From Vogesella fluminis (lineage in GTDB: Bacteria; Pseudomonadota; Gammaproteobacteria; Burkholderiales; Chromobacteriaceae), in the NCBI RefSeq assembly GCF_014652335.1, contig NZ_BMYP01000005.1:1-64000 (forward strand): a DNA stretch of 64,000 nucleotides, written 5' to 3'. Position numbers and translations under genes: made by a program. How positions within the stretch are numbered: position 1 is the first letter of the stretch; every line of letters starts with the position of its first letter. Under the pieces are notes generated by a model. That model ran no database searches. It was not told the origin of the DNA and saw nothing but the letters and a program-made list of their open reading frames with translations. Shown here one piece after another: positions 36,762 to 47,198 of the stretch.

Positions 36762-37378
36762 GGCTTGCCCGCCGCGCCGGCAAGGCTGGCGATCAGGCCG
36801 GCCAGCTCCACCGCCGACTTGACGCCCATCTTGTCGAACACCCGCGCGCGGTGCACTTCCACCGTCTTCATGCTGATATGCAATGCCTCGGCGATCTGCT
36901 TGTTGAGCAGGCCGGCCAGCACCAGCTGCATCACTTCCTTTTCGCGTTCGGTCAGCGTCGCCAGCGTCTGGTGCAGCCGCGATTCGCGTTGGTGCTGCTC
37001 GCGCGCGACGCGGTCCTGCTGCAGGCAGTGCTCGACCTGCGCCAGCAGGCGCTGGTCGTCGAACGGCTTTTCCAGGAAATCGACCACCCCCAGCTTGAAC
37101 GCCGCCACCGCGTGCGGCACGTCGCCGTGGCCGGTCAGCATCACCACCGGCGGGCAGTACGGCCATGCGGCCAACGTTTGCAGCAGCACGATACCGCTCA
37201 TGCCGGACAGGCGCAGGTCGACGATCAGGCAATTGAAGGCGGCATTGTCCGGCGCGGCGAGAAAAGATTCGGCGCTGTCGAAACCGGTAACGCGCAGGGT
37301 ATCGCTTTCCAGCAGCCACAGCAGCGATTGCCGCACCGCGGCGTCGTCATCAATGACGGCAAGTGTCTGGCGTTTCAT
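36758..37378 (-). CDS. FixJ/NarL-type response regulator (no kinase nearby)
   Basis: A 206-residue two-domain regulator. The receiver (about 1-120) has IDDD, the phospho-Asp in CLIVDLRLSGMSG, the switch Thr in VVMLTGHGD and the Lys in FLEKPFDD. The LuxR-type helix-turn-helix (about 140-200) has LTEREKEVMQLVLAGLLNKQIAEALHIS...KTVEVHR. It overlaps both mscS and nudB by 4 bases. No histidine kinase gene lies in the unit, so it is an orphan here and its targets are unknown. Confidence 0.9.
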   Translation of the reverse strand: MKRQTLAVIDDDAAVRQSLLWLLESDTLRVTGFDSAESFLAAPDNAAFNCLIVDLRLSGMSGIVLLQTLAAWPYCPPVVMLTGHGDVPHAVAAFKLGVVDFLEKPFDDQRLLAQVEHCLQQDRVAREQHQRESRLHQTLATLTEREKEVMQLVLAGLLNKQIAEALHISMKTVEVHRARVFDKMGVKSAVELAGLIASLAGAAGKP

Positions 37379-38699
37379 GTGCCGGCCTCGACCGGTGGCA
37401 CGGCCACCGCTTGGTTGACCACCCGCAGCTCGCGCTGCGGGTACGGGATCTGGATATGGTGCTGCTTGAACAGCTGCCAGATGCGCAGGTTGATGTCTGA
37501 ACGCAGGCCGGCGATGCCGTTTTCCGGGTCCCTCACCCACAACCCGATTTCCATGTTGATGCCGGAATCGGCAAAGGCGGTAACAAAAGCGTTCGGCGCC
37601 GGATCGCTCATCACCCGCGGGTGCTCGGCAGCCTCGCGCAGCAGGCGTTGTGCCAGTTCCAGATCAGTATCGTAGGCGACCTGGATCGGCATGCTGATCC
37701 AGATCTGCTTGTCGGTATAGGACTGGTTGATCACGGTGTTGGCGATCAGCGCCTCGTTCGGCACCAGCACCTCGCTGCCGTCCAGCCCCTTCAGCACCAC
37801 ATAGCGTGAGGTGATCTTGCTGACGTAGCCGACGCGGCCGTCGACCATCAGCCGGTCGCCGATGCGGATGGAGCGGTCGAGCAGGATGATGAAGCCGGAC
37901 ACGTAGTTGCTGGCGATCTTCTGCAAGCCGAAGCCGAGGCCGACGCCCAGCGCGCCGCCGAATACCGACAGCACGGTGAGATCGATGCCGACGATGGGCA
38001 GCGCCACCAGCACCGCACCGATGATCAACAGCGTGCGCGCCAGCTTGCTGATCACAAAGCGCAGGTTCATGTCGATGTCGCCGAGCTTCATCACCCGCTT
38101 CTCGATCAGCTTGCTGAGCCACAGTGCGCCGACCAGGATCACCGACACCCACACCAGTGCCGACAGGATCATCAGCAGGTTCAGCTCGTTCTTGCCGACG
38201 CGCAAGCGCACCGACTCCAGCCACTGCAGCACCAGGTTGTCGATGCCGGTCACCCACGCGGCAAAGGCCAGCCACAGCAGCATCGCCAGCAGGTGTTCCG
38301 AGTGGCGCTCCACTTTGCCCTCCGGCAGCGCGTGGCGCACGATGGCGGTCAGCACCCGGATCAGCGACAGCCAGAACAGCAGCGTCGCCGACAGCATCAG
38401 GATCACCGACGACTGTCCCTGCAGCAGCTGCCAGAGCAGTGCCATCGCCTGGGTCAGCAACTGCGCCGACAGCGGATACACCAGCCGGTACAGCAGGTAT
38501 TTGCCGAACGGCCACTCCTGCGCCTGTGCCATCTGGAAATAGCGGCGGTACAGCTGCCGCGCCCACAGCCAGGCACACAGCAAGGCGGCGACGCCGACCA
38601 GCAGTTCCTGCCAGCCGGTTTCGCCCTGGATCACCTGGCCCAGCCGGTGCAGGGTGACCCCCGGCGTCCAGCCGTCCAGCATGTCGTTCACGGTATTGA

Positions 38700-38703
<4 letters not shown>
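37375..38703 (-). CDS. MscS-family mechanosensitive channel
   Basis: A 442-residue inner-membrane protein with five or six N-terminal membrane segments ahead of the MscS core. The pore-lining helix [26 protein letters not shown] is followed by the beta domain ([23 protein letters not shown]...VPNEALI). It releases osmolytes on hypo-osmotic shock. Its ATG overlaps the lolD stop by 4 bases, and its stop overlaps the FixJ-type regulator by 4 bases. Confidence 0.9.
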
Positions 38704-39390
<687 letters not shown>

Positions 39391-39398
<8 letters not shown>

Positions 39399-40638
39399 AA
39401 CGCAGCGCCTCCGCCGGGCGGGTACGTGCCGCGCGCCAGCTTGGATACAGCGTTGCCAGCAGCGACAACACCAGGGAAATGACGGCGATGGTGACCACGT
39501 CCGACAGCTGTACCTCGGATGGCAGGTAGTCGATCAGGTACACCTCGCTGGACAGCAGGCGCATGCCGAGCACGCGCTCGATCGCCGGCAGGATCACGTC
39601 CAGGTTGAAGGCCAGCAGCAGGCCGCCGGCGACGCCGCTGAGGGTGCCGAGCACGCCGGCTACCGAACCCTGGATCATGAAGATCTGCATGATGCTGGCC
39701 GGGCTGGCGCCGAGGGTGCGCAGGATGGCGATGTCGGCCTGCTTGTCGGTGACCACCATCACCAGCGTCGACACCAGGTTGAACGCCGCCACCGCCACGA
39801 TCAGCGTCAGGATGATGAACATCATCCGTTTCTCGATCTGCACCGCACGGAAGTAGTTGCTGTTCATGTCGGTCCAGTCGCTGGCCACCAGGTTGGCCGC
39901 CAGCTGGCCGTTCAGCGCCGCCTTGACCTGCGGCGCCTGCAGCGGGTCGTCCAGCTTCAGCCGTACCCCGGACACGTCCTGCCCCATGCGGAACAGCACC
40001 TGCGCGTCGCGCAGGTGGATCATCGCCAGCGACGAGTCGTACTCGAACATGCCGATCTTGAACACGCCGGTGACGGTGAACTGCTTCAGGCGCGGCATCA
40101 TGCCGGCCGGGGTGACATTGCCCTGCGGCGTGATCAGCGTCACCTTGTCGCCCACCTCCACCCCCAGCGCCCGCGCCAGCTCGTAACCGAGCAGGATGCC
40201 GAACTTGCCCGACTGCAGGTCGGTCAGCTTGCCGCGCTGCATCTGCTGCCCGAGGTCGATGACCTTGTCTTCCTGCTGCGGCACGATGCCGCGCACCATG
40301 GCGCCGCGTACCGCGCCGCCGCTGGACAGCAGGCCCTGGGCGTTGACGTAGGGCGCGGTGGCCAGCACGTGCGGCTGTCGCGTCAGGTTTGCGGCCAACA
40401 TTGGCCAGCCGGCGACGCGACCGTCGTAGCTGCCGACCTCGACGTGCGACACCACCGACAGCATGCGGCCGCGTATCTCCTGCTGGAAGCCGTTCATTAC
40501 CGACAGCACCACGATCAGCGCGGCCACGCCCAGCGCGATACCCAGCACCGACATCAGCGAGATGAAGGAGATAAAACCGTTACGACGCCGCGCACGCAGG
40601 TAGCGCAGCCCGACAAATATCTCGAAAGGAAAAGACAT
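39391..40638 (-). CDS. Lipoprotein-releasing permease LolC/LolE (possibly LolF type)
   Basis: A 415-residue inner-membrane protein with four membrane helices: one at about 25-50, then a large periplasmic domain, then three from about 270. The N-terminus ([47 protein letters not shown]) is diagnostic of the LolC/E family. Only one permease gene accompanies lolD here, so this may be the single-subunit LolF type known from some proteobacteria; a second permease elsewhere cannot be excluded. Confidence 0.9.
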
Positions 40639-40663
40639 CGATACCTTGCTCAGGATTGGGGGC

Positions 40664-40876
40664 TCAGGATTGGTAGGGGTTTTCCAGGCGCTGCATCATG
40701 TCCACCAGGAACGCGCGCACCTGCTGTTCATCGCAGCCCATCAGGATGGCGTCCTCGAACGCGTCCTGCGCCATCTGGCCCAGCTCCTGCAGATTTTCCG
40801 TCATCACCTTGATCTTCTCGGTGCAGGACACCACGCTGCCGTCCGGAGCATACCAGGTGGGAAGTTGCAAACTCAT
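40664..40876 (-). CDS. Small conserved-type hypothetical protein, 70 aa
   Basis: A 70-residue acidic, helical, soluble protein with two Cys (in VSCTEK and MGCDEQ) and a C-terminal LENPYQS. I recall similar short proteins in betaproteobacteria but no assigned function. AAGG lies 10 bases before the ATG. It is 25 bp upstream of the lol permease gene on the same strand, so it is likely the first gene of that operon. Confidence 0.75.
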   Translation of the reverse strand: MSLQLPTWYAPDGSVVSCTEKIKVMTENLQELGQMAQDAFEDAILMGCDEQQVRAFLVDMMQRLENPYQS

Positions 40877-40895
40877 GACTGTTTTACCTTGCTGA

Positions 40896-40924
40896 AAAAG
40901 CCAGCAGCCCGCAATCCGGGCTGC
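40896..40924 (-). terminator. Terminator of the NlpC/P60 gene
   Basis: GCAGCCCG/CGGGCTGC (40904-40911, 40917-40924) is followed on the minus strand by CTTTTTC. It separates the peptidase gene from the downstream lol operon. Confidence 0.75.
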
Positions 40925-40972
40925 AAGCTGGAAAGGAGATGGATAGTCGCCATCCCGAAATGTTCCGTCCGT

Positions 40973-41707
40973 TCAGTCCGGTTTTTTCTTTTTGCGCGTG
41001 CTCTGCCCGCTTTTCTTGCGGCTGGCGCTCTTGCGTTCCGCTTCCTGCGCGCGCGCCGCCTTGCGCCGCTCGGTGCGGGTACTACGTTTCCCCTTCTCCG
41101 CTGCCGGTTTGTCAGCTGCCGGTTTGCCGGCAGGATTTTTCTCTGCCGCCTTTTTCTCAGCCACCGGCTCTTTCCATTCGCTGCCGCCACGGCTTACCCG
41201 TCGCGCACCGTTGAAGCGCTGCGCCCAGTAGCTGCTGGCCATGCTGACCACTTCCACCGACTTGCCGGTGCGCGGCGAATGAATGAACTTGTTGCCGCCC
41301 AGATAGAGGCCGACGTGGGAATACTGGAAACCGCGCGTGTTGTAGAACACCAGATCACCCGGCGCCAGCTCGTCGCGCTCGATCACGCGACCGGCGCGCG
41401 CCATCTCGGCCGAGGTGCGCGGCAGGTTGACACGCAGAGACTTGCGGAATACGTACTGGATGAAGCCGGAGCAGTCGAGGCCGGTTTCCGGACTGCTGCC
41501 GCCAAAGCGGTAGGCCACGCCCAGCAGGCTCATTGCCTGCAGCAGCAGGTCACCCACAGCCTCTTCGCCTGGCGCGGCAAACTGGGCTATCGGATCGGCA
41601 AAAATACCCAGATTCGGCTTGTTGCTGGCCGCCTGCTCCGGTTCGGCATGGGCAAACGACATAAATCCGGCCAAAATGATGGCAAACAGGTGAAGATGCA
41701 ATTTCAT
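40973..41707 (-). CDS. NlpC/P60 (C40) cell-wall peptidase with basic tail
   Basis: A 244-residue exported protein with a signal peptide (about 1-21, ending AHA). The C40 domain (about 50-165) has the catalytic Cys in LDCSGFIQYVF, the His in SHVGLYLGG and a third polar residue in KFIHSPRTG. The family cleaves peptidoglycan peptide bonds. From about residue 175 a Lys/Ala/Arg-rich tail runs about 70 residues to the end (...SGQSTRKKKKPD), probably disordered and possibly binding anionic polymers. No strong Shine-Dalgarno is seen. Confidence 0.88.
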   Translation of the reverse strand: MKLHLHLFAIILAGFMSFAHAEPEQAASNKPNLGIFADPIAQFAAPGEEAVGDLLLQAMSLLGVAYRFGGSSPETGLDCSGFIQYVFRKSLRVNLPRTSAEMARAGRVIERDELAPGDLVFYNTRGFQYSHVGLYLGGNKFIHSPRTGKSVEVVSMASSYWAQRFNGARRVSRGGSEWKEPVAEKKAAEKNPAGKPAADKPAAEKGKRSTRTERRKAARAQEAERKSASRKKSGQSTRKKKKPD

Positions 41708-41767
41708 AGGTTTGCACTGTAACGAAGCGATGCGGCACTGTAAAGCCGCCATAAGGGGTCAGAAAAA

Positions 41768-43450
41768 ATGCTCAGAGAAACATTGATCGCCATGCGCGAC
41801 TTGCCCCGCCTGCGCGAAATCAGCGCCTTATTGCTCAAGCACGGACTCGGCGAATTCGTACAGCGCTTGCGGCTGCCGGCAGCGGTGGAAAAAGCCGGCG
41901 AGTGGTTCAACCTGCGGCTGCCGGACAGTGCCGACGCCATCCCCGCGCCGATCCGTGTCCGCCTCGCCTTCGAAGAGCTGGGCCCCACCTTCATCAAGCT
42001 GGGCCAGATCCTGTCCACCCGCGTCGACCTGTTCGCGCCGGAATGGATCAATGAATTCGAAAAGCTGCAAAATACCGTGCCGCCGATAGCGGAAGCCCAG
42101 CTGGCGCCCTACCTGCAACAAGTGCTGGGCGAGGCGCCGGAGACGCTGTTCGCCCGCTTCGACATGGTACCGATCGGCTCGGCCTCCATCGCGCAAGTAC
42201 ACCGTGCCACGCTGCACGATGGCAGCGAGGTAGTGGTCAAGCTGCGCCGCCCCGGCATTGTGCCGAAAGTCGATGCCGACTTGCGCATCCTGGAGCACCT
42301 GGCCCATCTGATCGAACTGGAGTTCCCCGATGCGCGCCGCTTTATGCCGTCGGATATCGTGGCGCAGTTTTCCCGCTCTCTGAAACGTGAGCTGGATCTG
42401 GCTGCCGAAGCCCGCAATATGGAGCGCTTTGCCCGCGACTTTGCCGAGGATCCATACATCCGCATTCCCAAGGTGCACTGGGAGTACACCCGTGCCGATG
42501 TCAACGTGCAGGACTTCATCGACGGCCGCAGCGCCTCTCCGGTCAGCGCACTACCGGCGGCCGGACTGAATCCGCCGCTGCTGGCACGGCGCGGCGCCGA
42601 CGCGGTGCTGAAGATGATCCTGCTCAACGGCTATTTCCACGCCGACCCGCATCCCGGCAACGTCATCTTTCTGCCGGATGACCGCATCGCCTTCATCGAC
42701 TTCGGCATGGTCGGTCGCCTGTCACACCGTCGCCGCGACGAGATCGTCGATCTGCTGGCGGCCATGGCGCAACGCGACGAGCATGCAATGATGGGAGTAC
42801 TGATAGGCTGGACCGGCAGCATACCGGTGGACGAGGAACAGTTTGCCGAGGACATCGGCGAGATCTTCTTCCAGTACGATCACGTGGTGCTGAAAGACCT
42901 CAACATGTCGCAGCTGATCAACGACCTGATGGCGCTGATCCGCAACCACGGCATCCTGCTGCCGGCGGACATGGCGATGCTGTTCAAGGCGCTGATCACG
43001 CTGGAGGGACTGGGCCGCCAGCTGGAGCCGCGATTCCAGCTGGTAGAACACCTCACCCCATTCGTGCGCAAGCTGATCATCGAGCGCTACCGCCCGGAGG
43101 CGCTGCTCAAGCGCGGCCGCGAAACGCTGAGCGACGGCTTTGCCATGCTGGCCAGCCTGCCACGCGACATTATCCGCATCGGGCGTGATATCCGGCACGG
43201 CAAGTTCCGCATCAATCTTGACCTGAAGCGGCTGGAGCAGTTTGGCCACCAACTGGACAAGAGCGTCAACCGGCTGACGATGGGCATCGTCACCGGTTGT
43301 CTGATCATCGGTTCCTCAATCGTGATGACGGTGGATGGCGGGCCGACCCTGTTCGGTCTGCCGCTGTTCGGCTTTCTCGGCTTCATGGTGGCGTTTTTCA
43401 ACAGCATGTGGCTGATCTGGTCGATCTGGCTGGCCAGCAAGGAGTTTTAG
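41768..43450 (+). CDS. ubiB: ABC1/UbiB-family atypical kinase
   Basis: A 560-residue UbiB-like protein needed for ubiquinone synthesis in other bacteria. The KxGQ motif (FIKLGQILSTR, about 77-87), the Ala-rich loop GSASIAQVHRA, the ADPHPGN catalytic loop and the FIDFGMVG metal motif are present. Two membrane helices lie at the C-terminus (about 495-545). The last base of its TAG stop is the first base of a MITE-like insertion. The usual partners ubiE and ubiJ are not adjacent. Confidence 0.88.
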   Translation: MLRETLIAMRDLPRLREISALLLKHGLGEFVQRLRLPAAVEKAGEWFNLRLPDSADAIPAPIRVRLAFEELGPTFIKLGQILSTRVDLFAPEWINEFEKLQNTVPPIAEAQLAPYLQQVLGEAPETLFARFDMVPIGSASIAQVHRATLHDGSEVVVKLRRPGIVPKVDADLRILEHLAHLIELEFPDARRFMPSDIVAQFSRSLKRELDLAAEARNMERFARDFAEDPYIRIPKVHWEYTRADVNVQDFIDGRSASPVSALPAAGLNPPLLARRGADAVLKMILLNGYFHADPHPGNVIFLPDDRIAFIDFGMVGRLSHRRRDEIVDLLAAMAQRDEHAMMGVLIGWTGSIPVDEEQFAEDIGEIFFQYDHVVLKDLNMSQLINDLMALIRNHGILLPADMAMLFKALITLEGLGRQLEPRFQLVEHLTPFVRKLIIERYRPEALLKRGRETLSDGFAMLASLPRDIIRIGRDIRHGKFRINLDLKRLEQFGHQLDKSVNRLTMGIVTGCLIIGSSIVMTVDGGPTLFGLPLFGFLGFMVAFFNSMWLIWSIWLASKEF

Positions 43451-43621
43451 AACCACCCCTTTCAAGGTCTTTTAGTGGAAACGGCAAAATCAATGAGTTA
43501 CACGACGCGGTCGAAATTGCAAAGGACGACATTGGAATAATTTCTGATGCCAGCGAGTGTAAATCAATGGCTTGCCACACTCCCAAAGCACCGTTTTACA
43601 AAGACCCTGAACAGGTTCTTA
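43447..43621. mobile_element. Degenerate MITE-like element, relative of the one at 20630
   Basis: The element body is 43450-43618 (169 bp). The right end (about 43603-43618) reads GACCCTGAACAGGTTC, a near-match to the right end of the 20630 element. The left end reads GAACC, an extra 5-base insertion, then TTCAAGGTCTTTT. It is flanked by TTA on both sides (43447-43449, 43619-43621). The interior is shorter than in the other copy, and no transposase is encoded. Confidence 0.65.
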
Positions 43622-43673
43622 GGCACCGGTTTGTGCATAAATGCAACGGTGATAGCCGTACCGCAATTTTATG

Positions 43674-43702
43674 TTGCATTCGCAAATGAGAATAAATATC
43701 AT
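43674..43702 (+). promoter_or_regulatory. Candidate promoter with Fur box for the DUF2325 gene
   Basis: TTGCAT (43674-43679) and TATCAT (43697-43702) are 17 bp apart. The stretch GCAAATGAGAATAAATATC (43682-43700) matches the 19-base Fur consensus at 14 positions and overlaps the -10, as expected for iron-dependent repression. Confidence 0.65.
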
Positions 43703-43730
43703 TGCTAAAAACTCAATGAAAGGTCTCATC

Positions 43731-44063
43731 ATGAATGCAATGCTGGTCGGCGCCGACACCCTGGGCAATATTCCCGGCGTTCTGGACAATTTCGGCATTT
43801 CCATCAACAAACACCTCAGCGGGCGCAACAGCTCGCACCAGCGCAAGGTAGACCGCCTGCCGGCAGGCACCGACCTGCTGATCCTGTTCACCGACTTCCT
43901 TGGTCACAATGTGATGAAGCATTTCCGCCAACTGGCCAACGAGGAAAACATCCGCTTCATCGCCTGCCGCCGCTCGGTATGCTCGCTGAAGCAATCGCTG
44001 GAGTGTGTCGGCCTGTCCGAGCGTTGCGCCAGCTGTCCCAATGCCTGCCACCGCAAGCACTGA
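43731..44063 (+). CDS. DUF2325 small Cys-rich protein, likely iron-regulated
   Basis: A 110-residue cytoplasmic protein of the DUF2325 family; function unknown. The N-terminus (MNAMLVGADTLGNIP) is a Rossmann-like start. The C-terminal third has seven Cys, six of them in CRRSVCSLKQSLEC and CASCPNAC, then a HRKH end, suggesting metal or Fe-S binding. AAAGG lies 10 bases upstream of the chosen ATG. The Fur box in its promoter points to induction on iron limitation. It has its own terminator. Confidence 0.8.
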   Translation: MNAMLVGADTLGNIPGVLDNFGISINKHLSGRNSSHQRKVDRLPAGTDLLILFTDFLGHNVMKHFRQLANEENIRFIACRRSVCSLKQSLECVGLSERCASCPNACHRKH

Positions 44064-44084
44064 ACCCGGCACACGCGACCAGAC

Positions 44085-44117
44085 AAAACGCCCGGATCAT
44101 CACGATCCGGGCGTTTT
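44085..44117. terminator. Bidirectional terminator
   Basis: AAAACGCCCGGATC and its complement (44085-44098, 44104-44117) form a perfect 14-bp stem. It lies between the convergent DUF2325 and chemoreceptor genes. Confidence 0.9.
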
Positions 44118-44132
44118 ATTATCGACAATCCA

Positions 44133-45929
44133 TCAGTCTGCCTTCAGCAGTGCCGATGGATCGAAACCGACCCGGATCGCACCCCAGTGCCGGCCTCCCA
44201 GCCGGATCGGCAATGCAATCTCGGACAGGATCTCGCCGGTATCGCGCATATAAGTCTGCAACAGGAATGGATGGGTATTCTTCGCCGATTTGATCCCGGT
44301 CGGATCGTTGAAGATGCGCTTGTCGCGGCTGCCGACCAGATCCTGCTGCAAATCACCGGTCAGCGGCTTGGAGTAGAAGCTGTTATGTGTCGGAGCATAG
44401 CCGTTGGTATCGACCAGCAGGCAGAAACGGCCGCCGTTGGTCTTTTGCACCACCTGGTCGTAGATCTTCTGCAGTGCCGGCGCCAGCTTGTCGTCGTAGG
44501 CGGTATGGAATTTCGCCGGATTGGAGCCGGGAATCGGCTGGTAGCGCTGGTCAAAGATGTTGATACCCTCGCCCTGCGCCTGCTCCAGCATTTCCGCCAG
44601 GTTATCGCGGGCGTGGCGGGCCACGGCGATCACCGCATCCAGTTCGCCCTCGCCGATCACGAAGCGCGACACCAGTTCCTGCACCTGCTCGGCGGCCACC
44701 GACAGTTTTACCGACACGTCTTCCGATTGCGCCAGGTGCGTGGATACCACCGTGCTCAGACCGTGTATCTCCGAAACATTTTGGTTGACCTGCAGGTTGG
44801 TGCCGGCGAACAGTTCCATGGTGGCGGCAATTTCGGTCAGTCCGCTGGCCATGTTCTCGAAATCGTTCATCATGCGGCCGAAGTGCTGTGAAGAGCGATT
44901 GACCACGGCCAGTGCCTGCGTGGTATCGGCATTGATGCGCGTGGTTGCCTCCTCGGTATGCGATACCAGACTGAGCATGCCATCTATATTGCCGGAAATT
45001 TCGTCGGTCGCCACGCCTACCCGCTCTGCCAGCTTGCGCACCTCGTCGGCCACCACCGCGAAACCGCGGCCGGACTCGCCGGCGCGCGCAGCCTCGATCG
45101 CCGCGTTCAGTGCCAACAGGTTGGTCTGTTCCGAGATGTCCTTGATCAGATCGACAATGGTCTTGATGCTGGCCGAGCGGCTGTTCAGCTCCACCACGGT
45201 ATTGTTGAAGGCACCGACACGGCCGCTGATCTCATCTATCCGCGTCGCGGCATCCTGCAATTCGGCGTAGGACTCGCGCGCCATCTCCAGGTTGCCAACC
45301 GTAGTGGCAGAAATCGACTGCGTTTCGGCAGAGACCTGGCTGATGCCGGCAGTGGTCTTGTCACTGGAATCACGCACCTGGCTTGCCAGCTCGGCCTGCT
45401 GCTTGGCACTGCTCAGCGACTCGCCGATATTCTTGCGTGTACGGGCCGAATCCATGGCGATACGGATGGTCATGATGCGCACATTGCTGATGATTTCGCG
45501 CATCTTTTTCAGGAATTCGTTATAGGAAAGCGACAGGTCGCGGATTTCGTCGTAGGTGATGGTCGGGATCTCGCGCGACAGGTCGCCTTCGCCGGCACCG
45601 ATTTCGCGGAAGATACCAATGATCATCTGCAATGGCCGCACGATCAGGAAGCGCAGATACCAGACCATGAAGGCAATGAATGCCAGCGACACGCACCAGA
45701 TGGCAAACGACCAGATCATGGTCCTGTCCAGCAACACGAATATCTGCTGGCGAGTCGACTCGGTCAACTGGCCACTGACCAGCTGGCGGATGTCATCCAG
45801 TGCCAGGTAAACGTAGGCAATCAGGATCAACTGGAACAGGCTGATAAAGAAAAAGCTGCATAATTTCTTGGTCAGCGAGTTCCAGAATGACTTCTCCATC
45901 AGGTAATACGTCCGCCAGAACCAATTCAT
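44133..45929 (-). CDS. Methyl-accepting chemotaxis protein with C-terminal sensor-like domain
   Basis: A 598-residue chemoreceptor. Two membrane helices (about 24-46 and 72-96) enclose only about 25 periplasmic residues, so it has no large external sensor. A HAMP-like segment (about 97-150) precedes the signalling helices, whose tip is [38 protein letters not shown]. After the signalling domain come about 150 further residues ([11 protein letters not shown]...[16 protein letters not shown]...HWGAIRVGF) that resemble a cytoplasmic Cache/PAS-like fold. AGGAGAG precedes the ATG. A TTATCGGT sequence upstream (45974-45981) resembles a flagellar sigma-28 -10, but its -35 is poor. Confidence 0.88.
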   Translation of the reverse strand: MNWFWRTYYLMEKSFWNSLTKKLCSFFFISLFQLILIAYVYLALDDIRQLVSGQLTESTRQQIFVLLDRTMIWSFAIWCVSLAFIAFMVWYLRFLIVRPLQMIIGIFREIGAGEGDLSREIPTITYDEIRDLSLSYNEFLKKMREIISNVRIMTIRIAMDSARTRKNIGESLSSAKQQAELASQVRDSSDKTTAGISQVSAETQSISATTVGNLEMARESYAELQDAATRIDEISGRVGAFNNTVVELNSRSASIKTIVDLIKDISEQTNLLALNAAIEAARAGESGRGFAVVADEVRKLAERVGVATDEISGNIDGMLSLVSHTEEATTRINADTTQALAVVNRSSQHFGRMMNDFENMASGLTEIAATMELFAGTNLQVNQNVSEIHGLSTVVSTHLAQSEDVSVKLSVAAEQVQELVSRFVIGEGELDAVIAVARHARDNLAEMLEQAQGEGINIFDQRYQPIPGSNPAKFHTAYDDKLAPALQKIYDQVVQKTNGGRFCLLVDTNGYAPTHNSFYSKPLTGDLQQDLVGSRDKRIFNDPTGIKSAKNTHPFLLQTYMRDTGEILSEIALPIRLGGRHWGAIRVGFDPSALLKAD

Positions 45930-46026
45930 CCTTCGTCTCTCCTGTTGCTAGCTTGTGTACTTGTCTGTGCTTGTTATCGGTCGTTTTTACACTGTTTCCA
46001 TGAAAAAAGACAGCGGGTATCTTAAA

Positions 46027-46635
46027 TCAAATGACAGGCATCAAATTTTCTGATCGCTGCCAACAGAGCCAATATTCGTCCGGCGCGAACACCGGTAAGG
46101 AGCCGCTCACCGGGGTTTGCTGCTGCAGACTGAACCAGGGCTGGAACAGCGCCTGCAGCTGGGTCAGCGCAGCACCGAAGGGCGGGCCTTTCAAGGTTGG
46201 CCGCAAGAAGAAGTAGCCGGCGAGATAGCCGCCCGGCTTCACCAGCTGCGCCATTTTCTCGGCATAGGCCGGCCAGCGCGACGGCGGCAACGCACACAGG
46301 AAGGCGCGCTCGTACACCCAGTCCCAGCTACCGTCGACCTCGTCACCGAAAAAATCAGCCTGCCGCACCAGCCTTGCCAGCGGACCGAGCTGCTGCCGCG
46401 CCCGTGCCACGGCCTCAGCACTGAAGTCGATCGCGGCCACTCGCAAGCCCTGACGCTGCAGGTAGGCGACCTCGTAGCCGCTGCCGCAACCGGGCAGCAA
46501 CACCGAATGAACCCGTGGCAGCAACGTCGGCACCAGCGCGGCGAACCCGGCCGGCAACTGGCCGCTCTCCCACGGTGTCACCTGCTGCCGGTAACGACTG
46601 TCCCAGAATGAACTCAAGCTGCTGTCCTGTGCCAT
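46027..46635 (-). CDS. SAM-dependent methyltransferase, thiopurine S-methyltransferase-like
   Basis: A 202-residue class I methyltransferase. FWDSRYRQQVTPWESGQLP and the SAM motif VLLPGCGSGYEVAYLQRQG are typical of the TPMT/thiol methyltransferase branch. The YERAFLCALPPSRWPAYAEKMAQLVKPGGYLAG stretch also fits. The substrate is unknown; tellurite or thiol methylation are family roles. GGGGGA lies 8 bases before the ATG. It is preceded by the DUF1289 gene on the same strand with a 68-bp gap. Confidence 0.82.
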   Translation of the reverse strand: MAQDSSLSSFWDSRYRQQVTPWESGQLPAGFAALVPTLLPRVHSVLLPGCGSGYEVAYLQRQGLRVAAIDFSAEAVARARQQLGPLARLVRQADFFGDEVDGSWDWVYERAFLCALPPSRWPAYAEKMAQLVKPGGYLAGYFFLRPTLKGPPFGAALTQLQALFQPWFSLQQQTPVSGSLPVFAPDEYWLCWQRSENLMPVI

Positions 46636-46703
46636 GCGGCATCCCCCGGCTCCCGATCGAGCCGCTATCTTGCCGCCGACTGATAGGCAAACACAAGGAG
46701 CAC

Positions 46704-47108
46704 TCAGTTCAGCGGTGTGCAGTCGGCATCGAACAGGCAGTCCCAGAAGAGATGCAGCCAGTCGTCGCGGTACACCGGCAGCAGGTAGCTGCGGCCGTCG
46801 TGGGTCAACAGCGGCACGTAGCCACGCCCCTGCCGCTGCTGCGGCCAACCCAGGGTGACCAGTAGCGATGGCGTCAGCACCAGCGTGGCCTGCCGCGGTG
46901 CCGGCCGGATCGACTGCAGACGACCGCCGGTCTGCATCGCCATCTGCAGCCAGACCTTGCGCCGTGACAGCTGCGCCTGGATGGCGGCGCGCTGGGCATC
47001 ATCAAGCGCCAGCCAGTTGGAGACCTCGGCAAAACTCCGGCCGCAGCCGAAGCAGACATCATCACCGACGGCGGTGGAGCAGACTCCGGTGCATGGCGTG
47101 GCGATCAT
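46704..47108 (-). CDS. DUF1289 Cys-rich domain protein
   Basis: A 134-residue protein. The DUF1289 domain (about 1-55) has TPCTGVCSTAVGDDVCFGCGRSF, with four Cys that probably bind a metal, and ends SNWLALDDAQRAAI. The remaining 80 residues (LVTLGWPQQRQGRGYVPLLTHDGRSYLLPVYRDDWLH...) are an unrecognised beta-rich extension. Function is unknown. The start was chosen at MIATPCTG with GGGAG about 10 bases upstream. Confidence 0.75.
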   Translation of the reverse strand: MIATPCTGVCSTAVGDDVCFGCGRSFAEVSNWLALDDAQRAAIQAQLSRRKVWLQMAMQTGGRLQSIRPAPRQATLVLTPSLLVTLGWPQQRQGRGYVPLLTHDGRSYLLPVYRDDWLHLFWDCLFDADCTPLN

Positions 47109-47161
47109 GATGGCAGCTCCCGGTGGCAACTACGGAGAAATCGGAATACGGAAAAATGATA

Positions 47162-47188
47162 AAGGCCACTTGCAAGCAAGTGGCCTTC
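47162..47188 (-). terminator. Terminator after tRNA-Pro
   Basis: AAGGCCACTTGC and GCAAGTGGCCTT form a long stem at about 47163-47188, followed on the minus strand by TATCATTTTT. It lies 11 bp past the tRNA 3' end. Confidence 0.7.
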
Positions 47189-47198
47189 GAATGAATTT

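Noticed and set aside
45974..46000. Sigma-28 promoter for the chemoreceptor
   Set aside because: The -10 (CCGATAA) is good but the -35 (TGGAAACA) is a poor match to TAAAGTTT, so I do not list it as a feature.
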